Position numbers and translations under genes: made by a program
Notes under the pieces: model-generated
What the model was told of the DNA's origin: nothing
The model's database searches: none
The model's input: the letters and a program-made list of their open reading frames with translations, nothing else
Shown: one piece after another, positions 43,034-50,876 of the stretch
How positions within the stretch are numbered: position 1 is the stretch's first letter
Layout: every line of letters begins with the position of its first letter
Source: JAUSFM01 sp964343705
GTDB taxonomy: Archaea > Nanobdellota > Nanobdellia > Woesearchaeales > UBA12501
Assembly: GCA_964343705.1 (NCBI GenBank)
Contig: CAYFJX010000005.1
Location: 86,619-150,618, forward strand
Length of the DNA stretch: 64,000 nucleotides
Direction: 5' to 3'

Positions 43034-43261
43034 ATGAGATTTACCACACTGGTCTTTTTGGGCCTGCTTATCATGGTCTTTATGGCTGTGCCTGGCATGA
43101 CCTTTGAAGACAAAGCAGATCGAGTAAAAAAAGTGTCCAAACATCATTTGGGGGTTACCAAGCTCCCACATTATTTTATTTCTGGTTTAGAAACAATTCA
43201 CCATGGAGGTGAGGTCATTATCACAAAACTAAAAGTACTACATTCCCGATCCATAAGGTAA
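43034..43261 (+). CDS. Small exported protein
   Basis: 75 residues with a signal peptide (LVFLGLLIMVFMAVPGMTF) and a charged, His-rich remainder (KHHLGVTKLPHYF, ETIHHGGE). The ribosome binding site GAGGTG is at the right distance. Its 3' end overlaps the prepilin peptidase gene (opposite strand) by 41 nt. Function unknown. Confidence 0.6.
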   Translation: MRFTTLVFLGLLIMVFMAVPGMTFEDKADRVKKVSKHHLGVTKLPHYFISGLETIHHGGEVIITKLKVLHSRSIR

Positions 43262-44114
43262 TCAAGAAACCAATAAGAAAACTGGGAACAAATGGAATGC
43301 CCTCTTTGATCAATACAGTGCTGATTTTCTTTTTCTTTTTCAAACGAATAAGCTCATCAATTTGTTCTCGTTGTAGTCCAAGATCTTTTGGTCCTGCAAT
43401 GCGTTTGCCTCCAACTTTGATTTCATCAACAACCCAATCACCTTCAGTAAGTTTCTCAGGCGCAACTCGTTTGTGCATACTTGATAACTCCACTGCTTTG
43501 GTAAACAGCCAAAAGTAATACAAGAGTGTGGCACTGACAAAAATAACAATAAGCAATAATTTCTCAATAGGGTTGCTAAGCACAAACATGCCTCCAACAG
43601 TCAGAAGTAATAAGCCAACAAGCCCATTACGAACCATCAACACTTTCTTTGTTCGTAGCTTTCGTAACTCCTTTGCAAAAGCTTTTCTATTTTTTATGGC
43701 AAGCATTCCTGCCCAAAAAAGACCATACACTGCACCAGCAATAAGGGTGTTAACAAGGAATGCAATAGGAAACGCTTTCAGGAAAATAATAATGTCAAGT
43801 GACATCAGTGTGGAAATTTCAAGTCCAAACAAGGCACCCAGTCCCATAAGGAGTTTACTATCTCCTCCACCCCACTGGCCAGAATAAAACATCAGGCATG
43901 CTATTGCAAAAAAGAATCCAAAGCCAATTAGTCCGTCAAGAAGAATCATCCAGTCATAGGTTGTTGCAAACAATACTAGTCTTACTGCACACGCTGTAAT
44001 GAGCAAGCCATAACTTAACCAGTCAGGAACTTCTCTTGTTTTCAGGTCTGATACAGAAGCAGCCACCAGTGCTAGTAAGGAGAGTACTATAATAATGATA
44101 AAAAGTGTGCTCAT
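43221..44114 (-). CDS. Type IV prepilin/prearchaellin peptidase (A24 family)
   Basis: The two catalytic aspartates are visible: D23 in SDLKTREVPDWL and D85 in WGGGDSKLLMG (GxGD). About six membrane helices, then an added cytoplasmic block (LTEGDWVVDEIKVGGKR, FIRLKKKKKISTV-like) between the last helices that is not present in short family members. It cuts class III signal peptides such as the one on the 55185 protein. ATG at 44114 is preferred: the longer frame runs through the upstream promoter. Confidence 0.85.
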   Translation of the reverse strand: MSTLFIIIIVLSLLALVAASVSDLKTREVPDWLSYGLLITACAVRLVLFATTYDWMILLDGLIGFGFFFAIACLMFYSGQWGGGDSKLLMGLGALFGLEISTLMSLDIIIFLKAFPIAFLVNTLIAGAVYGLFWAGMLAIKNRKAFAKELRKLRTKKVLMVRNGLVGLLLLTVGGMFVLSNPIEKLLLIVIFVSATLLYYFWLFTKAVELSSMHKRVAPEKLTEGDWVVDEIKVGGKRIAGPKDLGLQREQIDELIRLKKKKKISTVLIKEGIPFVPSFLIGFLITLWIGNVVLLVL

Positions 44115-44159
44115 GCCATTCTCTTGGTTGAGGATGTTTATATGTTTAACTGTACGCAA

Positions 44160-44795
44160 TCAATCATAACATCCAATGGCAAAGAATTGCGAGCTGGTTG
44201 ACAAACCTCTCTTGAGAATTCCCAAGTTTTTAGTACATTTTGATTGGTAATGAAACTTACTGCAACAGTGTACAGGTCGTACTAATCCTCTGGTTGTTGT
44301 TGCGTCTACATCGCGCCGACACAGTGACCCATGGGGATTCCATTGTACTAAACCCACAATTTTTCCTTTGCAGTTTTCTTCTGTTAGAATATCTTCTTGT
44401 TCTTGGTCAACTTCAGTTTGAGTGGCAGGGGCTGGTTTTGCTGCTGCTCGTTGTACTCTACACTGGTTTTGATCACAGCCATGAATGCACTTTACTTCTT
44501 GAAATTCAAGACAGCCATCAAAGTCAATATCTTTACAAGTAACTTGCATGTTACCTGTGCAACTACTTCCTTCTGGAGCACACTCATCTTGGCAAGGAGC
44601 TTCCTCTTCTAGAATTGTTTCAATTGCTTCAGCATTTGTTGGTTTTGCTTGTTGTGGGGCAACGTGTTCTTGCACAGGTGCTTCTAGGTCATGTACCACA
44701 TTGCCGGTAATACTTGCCATGCCTGTGCCTTCAAGCTTCATGCAGCCTGAGAGCAAGAACAACATAAGAAAAACAAGTACTGCCTCTTTTTTCAT
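44160..44795 (-). CDS. Cys-rich lipoprotein
   Basis: Lipobox FLLSGC (cysteine 18), a short linker, and about 14 cysteines in the mature part (APCQDECAPEGSSC, MQVTCKD, VKCIHGCDQNQC, NCKGKIV, VHCCSKFHYQSKC). It is likely an extracellular disulfide-rich domain. Its stop is one base from the prepilin peptidase's longer frame, and both belong to the same minus-strand run. Confidence 0.7.
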   Translation of the reverse strand: MKKEAVLVFLMLFLLSGCMKLEGTGMASITGNVVHDLEAPVQEHVAPQQAKPTNAEAIETILEEEAPCQDECAPEGSSCTGNMQVTCKDIDFDGCLEFQEVKCIHGCDQNQCRVQRAAAKPAPATQTEVDQEQEDILTEENCKGKIVGLVQWNPHGSLCRRDVDATTTRGLVRPVHCCSKFHYQSKCTKNLGILKRGLSTSSQFFAIGCYD

Positions 44796-44846
44796 ACGTA
44801 AACCCCCATTTTTGTATTTTTAAGAAATGTGCACTGTTATATAAAT

Positions 44847-45266
44847 TTAACGACACTGTCCTTTTTCACAAACCATTCCTTTTGGACATTGTAATCGTTT
44901 TCTGTCAGGCATTTCATCGCCGTTGACATTGATGCAAATGTTTTCAAACACAAAACTTCCTCCCTCAGTGGGGCACTCATCATAATACGTTGAGCCTCTT
45001 GCCTGAACCAATCCTTTGACATATGTTTGACTTTTGATTGTTTCAAGACCACTTGTTGCGTCAGAATCGTAACACTCACTCAAGTGAGTTTCACCCACCG
45101 GAATGTTTGTTGGATTGTAGGTAACAGACGGTCCTGTTTCCTCTTTTACCAAGTTGCCTGCAAGATTGTTAAGTGGAGAAAACATAATCAAGAAGGAGAT
45201 AACACCAATCAAAACAGCAGCGTTTTTTGCAGCTTCTAGTTTATCCTCTCTTTGTCTCCTTGCCAT
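44847..45266 (-). CDS. Exported protein with one membrane helix and Cys-rich end
   Basis: A basic start (MARRQREDKLEAAKNA), membrane helix AVLIGVISFLIMFSPL, then about 100 residues with cysteines in LSECYD, DECPTEG, NICINVN, LQCPKGMVCEKGQC. The last CPKGMVCEKGQC resembles the short repeats found in the two lipoproteins on either side. ATG at 45266 is favoured over the longer frame, whose start would overlap the neighbouring gene's stop. Confidence 0.65.
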   Translation of the reverse strand: MARRQREDKLEAAKNAAVLIGVISFLIMFSPLNNLAGNLVKEETGPSVTYNPTNIPVGETHLSECYDSDATSGLETIKSQTYVKGLVQARGSTYYDECPTEGGSFVFENICINVNGDEMPDRKRLQCPKGMVCEKGQCR

Positions 45267-45306
45267 GTGTGTTTTAGTGTGACTAATGTTTATAAAGGTT
45301 GTGGCA

Positions 45307-46041
45307 TCAGTACCCACCTTGGGTACACTTCTTCATTCTTGCATTACACTTAAGACCTTCAGCACAGTCATTGCTGTCATCACAACCTCTGTTGTAACCA
45401 CACTTTATACTGCATGGACCACCACAGTCAACATCAGTTTCAAATGAGTCTTTAAATCCATTAAAACAATTATAGAATTGTGTTTGTACTTCTTCTGTAA
45501 TTTCTTCTCGTTCTTTATCAGCTGCTTCTTTGTTTTCTTGTATTTCTTGCTTTGCTGACGCAATCACATCTTTTTCAGGCTCTTCTGTTGTTTTTTGGGT
45601 TTGTTTTGGTGCTTGTTTCTTTGGCACACTCTTTTCAAGTTCAGGAGCAATCTTTCCTCTTTCTTCAGAACTGGTTAAGCATCGTCCTTCACGGCAACCA
45701 TACTTACAATTATATCCTCTTGTGCGTTCCTTGTCACCTTCACAATAATATTCCATAAGTTCTGATTCACCAGTGCATGTATCCTGAGATTCAACAGTGC
45801 TATCATACGAACGTATAGTCAATGTGCCAGGAAGGCTTGGTTCATCACCCGCATCACTATCAACACAAGTTACATAGGGTTTCTGCTTAACTGGTGGTTC
45901 AGGTGCACTGTTAGTCTTTCCAAATTCTTGGATAACTCCTCCAGTTATTGCTTGCATATCCTGGGGTTTGCAGCCAGAAAAGAGAATACACACTACTAAT
46001 AATAGAATAATCAACGTCCTCTTTTGAAAACTACCTCTCAT
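45307..46041 (-). CDS. Cys-rich lipoprotein with coiled-coil linker
   Basis: Lipobox ILFSGC (cysteine 24), a domain with VTCVDSDAGDEP and YYCEGDKERTRGYNCKYGCREGRC, a Lys/Glu linker of about 60 residues, then a second Cys block (FYNCFNGFKDSFETDVDCGG, NRGCDDSNDC, LKCNARMKKC). The end pattern CxxCDDSxDCAxGLKC resembles the 'DCxxG' type of small surface domains found across archaea and bacteria. Function unknown. Confidence 0.7.
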   Translation of the reverse strand: MRGSFQKRTLIILLLVVCILFSGCKPQDMQAITGGVIQEFGKTNSAPEPPVKQKPYVTCVDSDAGDEPSLPGTLTIRSYDSTVESQDTCTGESELMEYYCEGDKERTRGYNCKYGCREGRCLTSSEERGKIAPELEKSVPKKQAPKQTQKTTEEPEKDVIASAKQEIQENKEAADKEREEITEEVQTQFYNCFNGFKDSFETDVDCGGPCSIKCGYNRGCDDSNDCAEGLKCNARMKKCTQGGY

Positions 46042-46085
46042 TTTGTGAAAAAGGAAGATTGAAGTTGTTTATATGTTTTGTGATG

Positions 46086-47111
46086 CTAAGAATCAAAGTA
46101 AGTTCTGCTTAATTCTTCATGAAATGCTCGTGAATTCTTTATTTCTTCTGCTTGGTCTGGATTCGCACGCATAAATGCAACCATGCCAACACCTACTCTA
46201 TACACTTTTTGTTTGGGTTTTCTAAATGCTGATCCTAATGCGTCAGTTAAAGCCAATAAATGATACACTGCTTGTTCAGCAGGTCTTTCTTGGAGATCTG
46301 GCGCACCTCTAATTATGTCAGCTTGATATACATACGCGGTTCCAGAAGTATAACAGGTAAGAAAATCAAGTGTGGGAACACCTTGGTCGAGTATTGTTGT
46401 ATATGCATCAACATCAACACCTTTTTCTCTTGCAATTTTAACTATGCGGGCTGTTTTTAAAAATCTAAATATGTGACTTTTCATGCTTGCTTGAACCATT
46501 TGTCTCTGCAACCGTGCATCACTATTGATTACCTCAGCAACGTCTGAATAATGAGGGATAGCATCTACTTTTTCAAGCTCTTCAAATATGTTTTCTTGTT
46601 CTGGCATAAAACAATAAGATAAATTATGGATGTTTCCTATCACTGAGAATGAAGGGGCACTGGGATTAAATTCTACTAATAGTACTTTTTCTCTTGTGCC
46701 ATCAGAAAGAATCATATGTGCAATTCCTCCTTGTGTTCCTCCCATTTGAACATCTCTGATTCTGCCTTGCTGGAGCATGGTCTGAAAATCAGGAATATCA
46801 TGGTACGCTCTTATTGCAGTCGTGGCAAGCCCTAACACGCTCATAGGGTTATCAGGTCGAAGAGGCGCGGGAAGTGCAGTATCAAGCATTGCAACAACAG
46901 CATCGAGATTGCCTTTAACAGCGCCTCCAAGTGAAGCTATATCCCCTGTTTGTTGTACTTGAGTAAGAATTCTTCCAAAGCGTCGCAGTGTTGCCTTTGT
47001 TACAGTAGGTTGTTTTCCTTCCATATGTGTCCTTAAATGTTCTAAGGCAACTTCTGTCTCTGCAGCTAATATTTGGTAACCTTCCCTTACAATTTTGTCA
47101 ACGCTTTGCAT
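46086..47111 (-). CDS. Unknown protein (341 aa)
   Basis: Cytoplasmic by composition; no motif recognised. A helical N-terminal half (residues 1-95), a beta segment GTQGGIAHMILSDGTREKVLLVEFN, and a helical C-terminal half. TTATATACT about 30 nt before ATG 47111 supports this start over the TTG at 47129. It is in the same direction and spacing class as the 47182 gene, which has its own promoter. Confidence 0.65.
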   Translation of the reverse strand: MQSVDKIVREGYQILAAETEVALEHLRTHMEGKQPTVTKATLRRFGRILTQVQQTGDIASLGGAVKGNLDAVVAMLDTALPAPLRPDNPMSVLGLATTAIRAYHDIPDFQTMLQQGRIRDVQMGGTQGGIAHMILSDGTREKVLLVEFNPSAPSFSVIGNIHNLSYCFMPEQENIFEELEKVDAIPHYSDVAEVINSDARLQRQMVQASMKSHIFRFLKTARIVKIAREKGVDVDAYTTILDQGVPTLDFLTCYTSGTAYVYQADIIRGAPDLQERPAEQAVYHLLALTDALGSAFRKPKQKVYRVGVGMVAFMRANPDQAEEIKNSRAFHEELSRTYFDS

Positions 47112-47181
47112 TTGTTTTAGGATGAGCAACTAGTATATAAGTGTATCAGGAAAGCTTTATAAGGCCTTTTTTTGCTTTTAG

Positions 47182-47961
47182 CTAAACAACGTGTAGAAGT
47201 GCTCTGTGTTCTTTAGTAATTGGCTGACGTTCAAATTCACCACCAAAAATTTCTGTTTTATCAACCCTCTCCAAAAGAGCTTCAACATCTTCTTCTCCTG
47301 CTGCGACAGCGTGTGCAAAATAAAAAAAATATTCATGCCGAGGATGCCATGTTGGTTTGAGTTTATCATTCATTGCCCATGATGCTTCTAAGTCATTTGG
47401 CTTTTGTTTTTTGTGTACATAAAAATTAGCTGTAAGAAGTGCGTTTTTTACTATTTGTGCTCTTTTTGCATATTCAGGGGCATCTGTGTAATCTTTCCTA
47501 AGTGCTTCTTGTATTCTTAAGACATATTCATCTACTGTTTCACAAAAGCCATACACTCCAATGATTTCTGTATCTTCTGCTTGGAAAAGTACTTCATTAT
47601 AACCCCCACATGCTAGGCTAAGAAACATAAGTTCTCTCATAGTCATTTGTTCAGGTGTCCAGACAGTTCCTTTTGTGGCTCGTGTTTCAACTGCAGGGTC
47701 TGAGCCAGCTGGATAAAACGAACCAACATTTGTATATGAGAATCGTGTTGGAACTATTGGCTTTAGAATAACACCCTCTCCTGCGTATGCAAAGTGAGTT
47801 GCAGGAGACATGATTGACCCAGCAACATCTCCTCTTCTTGGGAGTGCATGATCTGTCTTTTGATAATCTCCTTTTGTACTTCCCCCTATGTTGAGACCAT
47901 GGACTAATAACATGCTAGGTAATGTCCACCATTCCGGGGTCTGTGCCATTGTTTCACTCAT
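47182..47961 (-). CDS. Unknown protein (259 aa)
   Basis: No family recognised. Trp-rich (TPEWWTLP, KGTVWTPEQ, EASWAMNDKLKPTWHP), with an N-terminal beta part and a helical end (FYFAHAVAAGEEDVEALLERV). TTTATATA at 47985-47992 on this strand is 28 nt before ATG 47961, a leaderless start; the longer frame reads through that promoter. It diverges from the L7Ae operon. Confidence 0.65.
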   Translation of the reverse strand: MSETMAQTPEWWTLPSMLLVHGLNIGGSTKGDYQKTDHALPRRGDVAGSIMSPATHFAYAGEGVILKPIVPTRFSYTNVGSFYPAGSDPAVETRATKGTVWTPEQMTMRELMFLSLACGGYNEVLFQAEDTEIIGVYGFCETVDEYVLRIQEALRKDYTDAPEYAKRAQIVKNALLTANFYVHKKQKPNDLEASWAMNDKLKPTWHPRHEYFFYFAHAVAAGEEDVEALLERVDKTEIFGGEFERQPITKEHRALLHVV

Positions 47962-48036
47962 TTTCCTAAGGTCTGCCTTTATCATATATAAACCCGCCAC
48001 CAAAAGCTTTATAAACCCCCTCTTGTCCCAGAGGTG

Positions 48037-48161
48037 TATTCCAATGAGTGATGACGGTTTGACCATGGTGGTCGGGCCTGAGTGGAGGAATGAGAATTAC
48101 TATTCCTTCTTAACACACATGAATAATACACAATTCATACAAAACGAAATGGTGAATAACT
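48037..48161 (+). promoter_or_regulatory. 5' leader of L7Ae mRNA with K-turn-like C/D box motif
   Basis: CTTTATAAA (48007-48015) sets the transcript start near 48037. Close to that 5' end lie GTGATGA (48048-48054, C-box form) and CTGA (48078-48081, D-box form) on the two sides of a hairpin GACC/GGTC. This is how a K-turn is built. L7Ae binds K-turns, and in other archaea its own mRNA leader holds one. Confidence 0.5.
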
Positions 48162-48482
48162 ATGGCTAATGAAGGAGACAAACTCTTAGAAGCAATTGAA
48201 GTTGCAAAAGCAACTGGCAAACTCAGAAAAGGTTCAAATGAAGTAACTAAAGCACTGGAAAAAGGTCAAGCAAAACTAGTGGTTGTTGCAAAAGACGTAA
48301 CACCGCCAGAAATTGTTATGCACCTTCCTGTTCTTGCAAAAGAAAAGGAGTGTCCATGTGGTGAAGTTGCTACAAAAGAAGAACTAGGCGCAGCAGCAGG
48401 TCTACCTGTTGGAACCGCTGCAGTAGCTATTGTGCAAGAAGGCGAAGCAAAAAAGCTTATTGCTGAAATTGCAAAACAATAA
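48162..48482 (+). CDS. rpl7ae: Ribosomal protein L7Ae
   Basis: 106 residues with the L7Ae signature KGSNEVTKALEKGQAKLVVV and AKDVTPPEIVMHLPVLAKEK. It binds K-turns in 23S rRNA, box C/D RNAs and RNase P. First gene of the L7Ae-eS28-eL24-Ndk cluster, gaps of 4 to 8 nt. Its leader seems to carry a K-turn it could bind itself. Confidence 0.95.
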   Translation: MANEGDKLLEAIEVAKATGKLRKGSNEVTKALEKGQAKLVVVAKDVTPPEIVMHLPVLAKEKECPCGEVATKEELGAAAGLPVGTAAVAIVQEGEAKKLIAEIAKQ

Positions 48483-48490
48483 GGGATACT

Positions 48491-48838
48491 ATGGCAAAAC
48501 CAGCACCCCCAGGAAAAGTTGCAGGATCTAACCAAGGCAAAATGTCTGATCGTGGTAAGCACCGCGGTGGAAAGGGCAAGCCGGGAGCAGAGGATGCAAC
48601 ACGAGGAAAAGTATTTTTTACACAAGCAGTTTCTGCACGTGTTGAAGAACTTATCGGACGAACCGGAGCTCGAGGAGAAGCATCTCAAGTTCGAGTAAAG
48701 ATTCTTGATGGTAATGATAAAGACAAGATCATACGACGAAATGTAAAAGGTCCTGTGCGTGTTGGAGATATCCTCATGTTACGAGAAACAGAATTTGAAG
48801 CTCGGCCACTTAATAGAAAAGGCCGTGGCATGTCTTAG
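48491..48838 (+). CDS. rps28e: Ribosomal protein eS28 with N-terminal extension
   Basis: The C-terminal 75 residues are eS28: GARGEASQVRVKILDGNDKD, IIRRNVKGPVRVGDILML and RETEFEA. About 40 residues rich in Gly, Lys and Pro precede it, longer than usual for archaeal eS28. Start at 48491 follows GGGATACT; shorter starts inside (MSDRGKHRG) are possible. Small-subunit protein. Confidence 0.93.
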   Translation: MAKPAPPGKVAGSNQGKMSDRGKHRGGKGKPGAEDATRGKVFFTQAVSARVEELIGRTGARGEASQVRVKILDGNDKDKIIRRNVKGPVRVGDILMLRETEFEARPLNRKGRGMS

Positions 48839-48846
48839 GTGAAATC

Positions 48847-49062
48847 ATGAAATGTTCATTTTGTAGCAAAGAACTTGATCGAGGAACTGGCAAAACATAT
48901 GCACAGAATGATGGTAGAATTTTCTACTTCTGTACTATGAAATGCGAAAAGAACCAGCTTAAACTAAAAAGAAAAGGTTGGGATCGCAAATGGACCAAAA
49001 CACATAGAGATATGAAAGGTAAAGAGAAAAAAAGCAAGGAAGCAAAACCTGCAAAGAAGTGA
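48847..49062 (+). CDS. rpl24e: Ribosomal protein eL24
   Basis: 71 residues with the eL24 zinc ribbon: CSFCSKELDRGTGKTYAQND, FYFCTMKCEKNQLKLKRK, then WDRKWTKTHR and a Lys-rich tail. Large-subunit protein. Spaced 8 nt from eS28 and 4 nt from Ndk. Confidence 0.95.
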   Translation: MKCSFCSKELDRGTGKTYAQNDGRIFYFCTMKCEKNQLKLKRKGWDRKWTKTHRDMKGKEKKSKEAKPAKK

Positions 49063-49066
49063 TACT

Positions 49067-49549
49067 ATGATTGAACGAACACTAGTACTTATCAAACCTG
49101 ACGGCGTACAACGAGGCATTGCTGGTCAAGTAATTACACGTTTTGAAAACGCAGGACTCAAAATAGTTGGAATGAAACTTGCATGGGTTGACTCAGACTT
49201 TTCAAAAAAGCACTACGCTGAACACGTTGAAAAAAAGTTCTACAAAGCTCTAGAAGCAATGCTTACACAAGGACCAGTTCTAGCATTTGTTCTTGAAGGG
49301 GTTGGTGCAGTTGAACTTGTACGAAAAATAGTTGGTCCAACCGAGCCAAAAGCAGCACCCCCAGGAACTATCAGGGGAGACTTTGCTCATATGAGTTACT
49401 CATACGCCGATGACAAAGAAATCGGCTTGAAAAACATTATTCACGCTTCAGACAAACTAGAAACCGCAAAAGTAGAAATTGGACTCTGGTTTAAAGAGGA
49501 AGAATTGCACACCTACAAAAGTGTGCATGACTTGCATGTGCTTGAGTAA
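49067..49549 (+). CDS. ndk: Nucleoside diphosphate kinase
   Basis: Complete Ndk (160 aa): ERTLVLIKPDGVQRG at the N-terminus, GPTEPKAAPPGTIRGDFA, and catalytic histidine in NIIHASDKLETAKVEI (HGSD written HASD). It moves phosphate between nucleoside di- and triphosphates. Last gene of the ribosomal cluster; a T-rich end (49555-49570) follows. Confidence 0.95.
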   Translation: MIERTLVLIKPDGVQRGIAGQVITRFENAGLKIVGMKLAWVDSDFSKKHYAEHVEKKFYKALEAMLTQGPVLAFVLEGVGAVELVRKIVGPTEPKAAPPGTIRGDFAHMSYSYADDKEIGLKNIIHASDKLETAKVEIGLWFKEEELHTYKSVHDLHVLE

Positions 49550-49664
49550 AACTATCTCTTTTTTTATTTAACCTAGTTCTTGTTTATTCTCTTATTTTTT
49601 CATATCTCTATTAGCGCATTATACCGACACAAACTTTAAATAAAGCCTATCTATATTTTTAGTA

Positions 49665-50858
49665 ATGAGGTTAAACATCTATAATTTATGTGAGGAAAAA
49701 ATAAATAAAGGTAGTTTGAAAGTCTTTATAGGTGTAAAACTTAGAGGTAAAATTAGATTAGCATTACACAAACTTAAAAAGAAAAATATGCAATTAAAAT
49801 TCTTAGCAGAGGATCTTGGGCTTGGTTACGCAAGTTTATGGAGAAATTTGAATAAAGATAAATTTATCTCTTTGCTTATTCTTAAGAAACTTGAAGAGTT
49901 TACTTCAGTTAATTTACAGAATGACATAGTTTATTTGTACTCTCCTCATTCCAAAACAAAAATAAAGATTCCAAAAAAGGTTAATTTTTCCTTAGCAAAA
50001 TTGATTGGGTGTATTCTTGCTGATGGCCATCTAAGGAAAAGAAAAACAGAAAGGGGACAACATTATGAATTGGTGATTAGGGAAGGACATAAAACCAATA
50101 TGGAAGCTGCCCAGAAATGGTTTGAAAATTTTTTTGAGTTTATTCCTAAACTACATAAAAAAGATAATCACTATTTTATCTATGTTAGCAATAAGATTAT
50201 TTTCTCTTATTTCACTAAAATGTTATCTTTACCTACTGGCAAAAAATCTGAGAAGATTTCCACCCCTCTTTTTATTCTCAAAGGAAATCAAGCTTTGAAA
50301 CAAGCTTATTTACAGGGGCTGTTCATGTTTGATGGTGGCGTTGATTTCAGAACTGGTTATGTTAATTACACATCAAAATCTGAGAAACTCATTAAAGAGA
50401 TAATGTATATGTTGTTAGAACTTGGGTTAAAACCTGATTTTGTCTCTGCCTTGCCAGACAAATATCGGAGGTATAGGCTACGGTTTAGGAAGAGGGAGAA
50501 ACTCGAGAGATGTTTATTTTTGTTTCAGAAGCACTCAGAAAAGTGGTGGAGGCTATCTGAGCACCTTTATGGTTTATCAGGAACAACGAAAGATTTAAAA
50601 ATGGTCTCGAAATCCATGAACAAATACTATCCTAAAGTAAGGGATGGGGCAATAACCTTTGGAGAGGTTATTAGTGCTCTTGAGTCTTTGGATGATGAGG
50701 CTACTATAGTTACTCTGTCTAAACGGCTCAAACGAAACAAAACTGTTGTTTACGAGTTTTTGAGTAAACTTGAACAATGGCAAATTGTGCGCTCTTATAG
50801 GGTAGGATTACGAAAGCATTATACTTTCAAAAATAAACTAAGATTTCCGAGGAGGTAA
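49665..50858 (+). CDS. Free-standing LAGLIDADG homing endonuclease with winged-helix tail
   Basis: Two LAGLIDADG helices: LAKLIGCILADGH at residues 110-122 and YLQGLFMFDGGV at about 205-216, each keeping the catalytic aspartate. The N-terminal 100 residues contain an HTH-like segment (FLAEDLGLGYASLWRNLNKD), and the C-terminal 60 a winged helix (TIVTLSKRLKRNKTVVYEFL). It is not inside an intein or intron: it has its own ATG (49665), TATA-like TTTAAATAAAG about 30 nt upstream, and stop at 50856-50858. It lies 18 nt before the EF-2 start, whose P-loop carries a small intron. Confidence 0.88.
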   Translation: MRLNIYNLCEEKINKGSLKVFIGVKLRGKIRLALHKLKKKNMQLKFLAEDLGLGYASLWRNLNKDKFISLLILKKLEEFTSVNLQNDIVYLYSPHSKTKIKIPKKVNFSLAKLIGCILADGHLRKRKTERGQHYELVIREGHKTNMEAAQKWFENFFEFIPKLHKKDNHYFIYVSNKIIFSYFTKMLSLPTGKKSEKISTPLFILKGNQALKQAYLQGLFMFDGGVDFRTGYVNYTSKSEKLIKEIMYMLLELGLKPDFVSALPDKYRRYRLRFRKREKLERCLFLFQKHSEKWWRLSEHLYGLSGTTKDLKMVSKSMNKYYPKVRDGAITFGEVISALESLDDEATIVTLSKRLKRNKTVVYEFLSKLEQWQIVRSYRVGLRKHYTFKNKLRFPRR

Positions 50859-50876
50859 TCACAGGAGGGATTAAGA

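Noticed and set aside
48044..48169. 41-codon frame before rpl7ae
   Set aside because: It overlaps the C/D-box-like leader and the L7Ae start; the composition looks non-coding.
49665..50858. Endonuclease as part of an intein or as the coding part of the EF-2 intron
   Set aside because: It has its own start, promoter and stop and lies fully before the EF-2 start codon.
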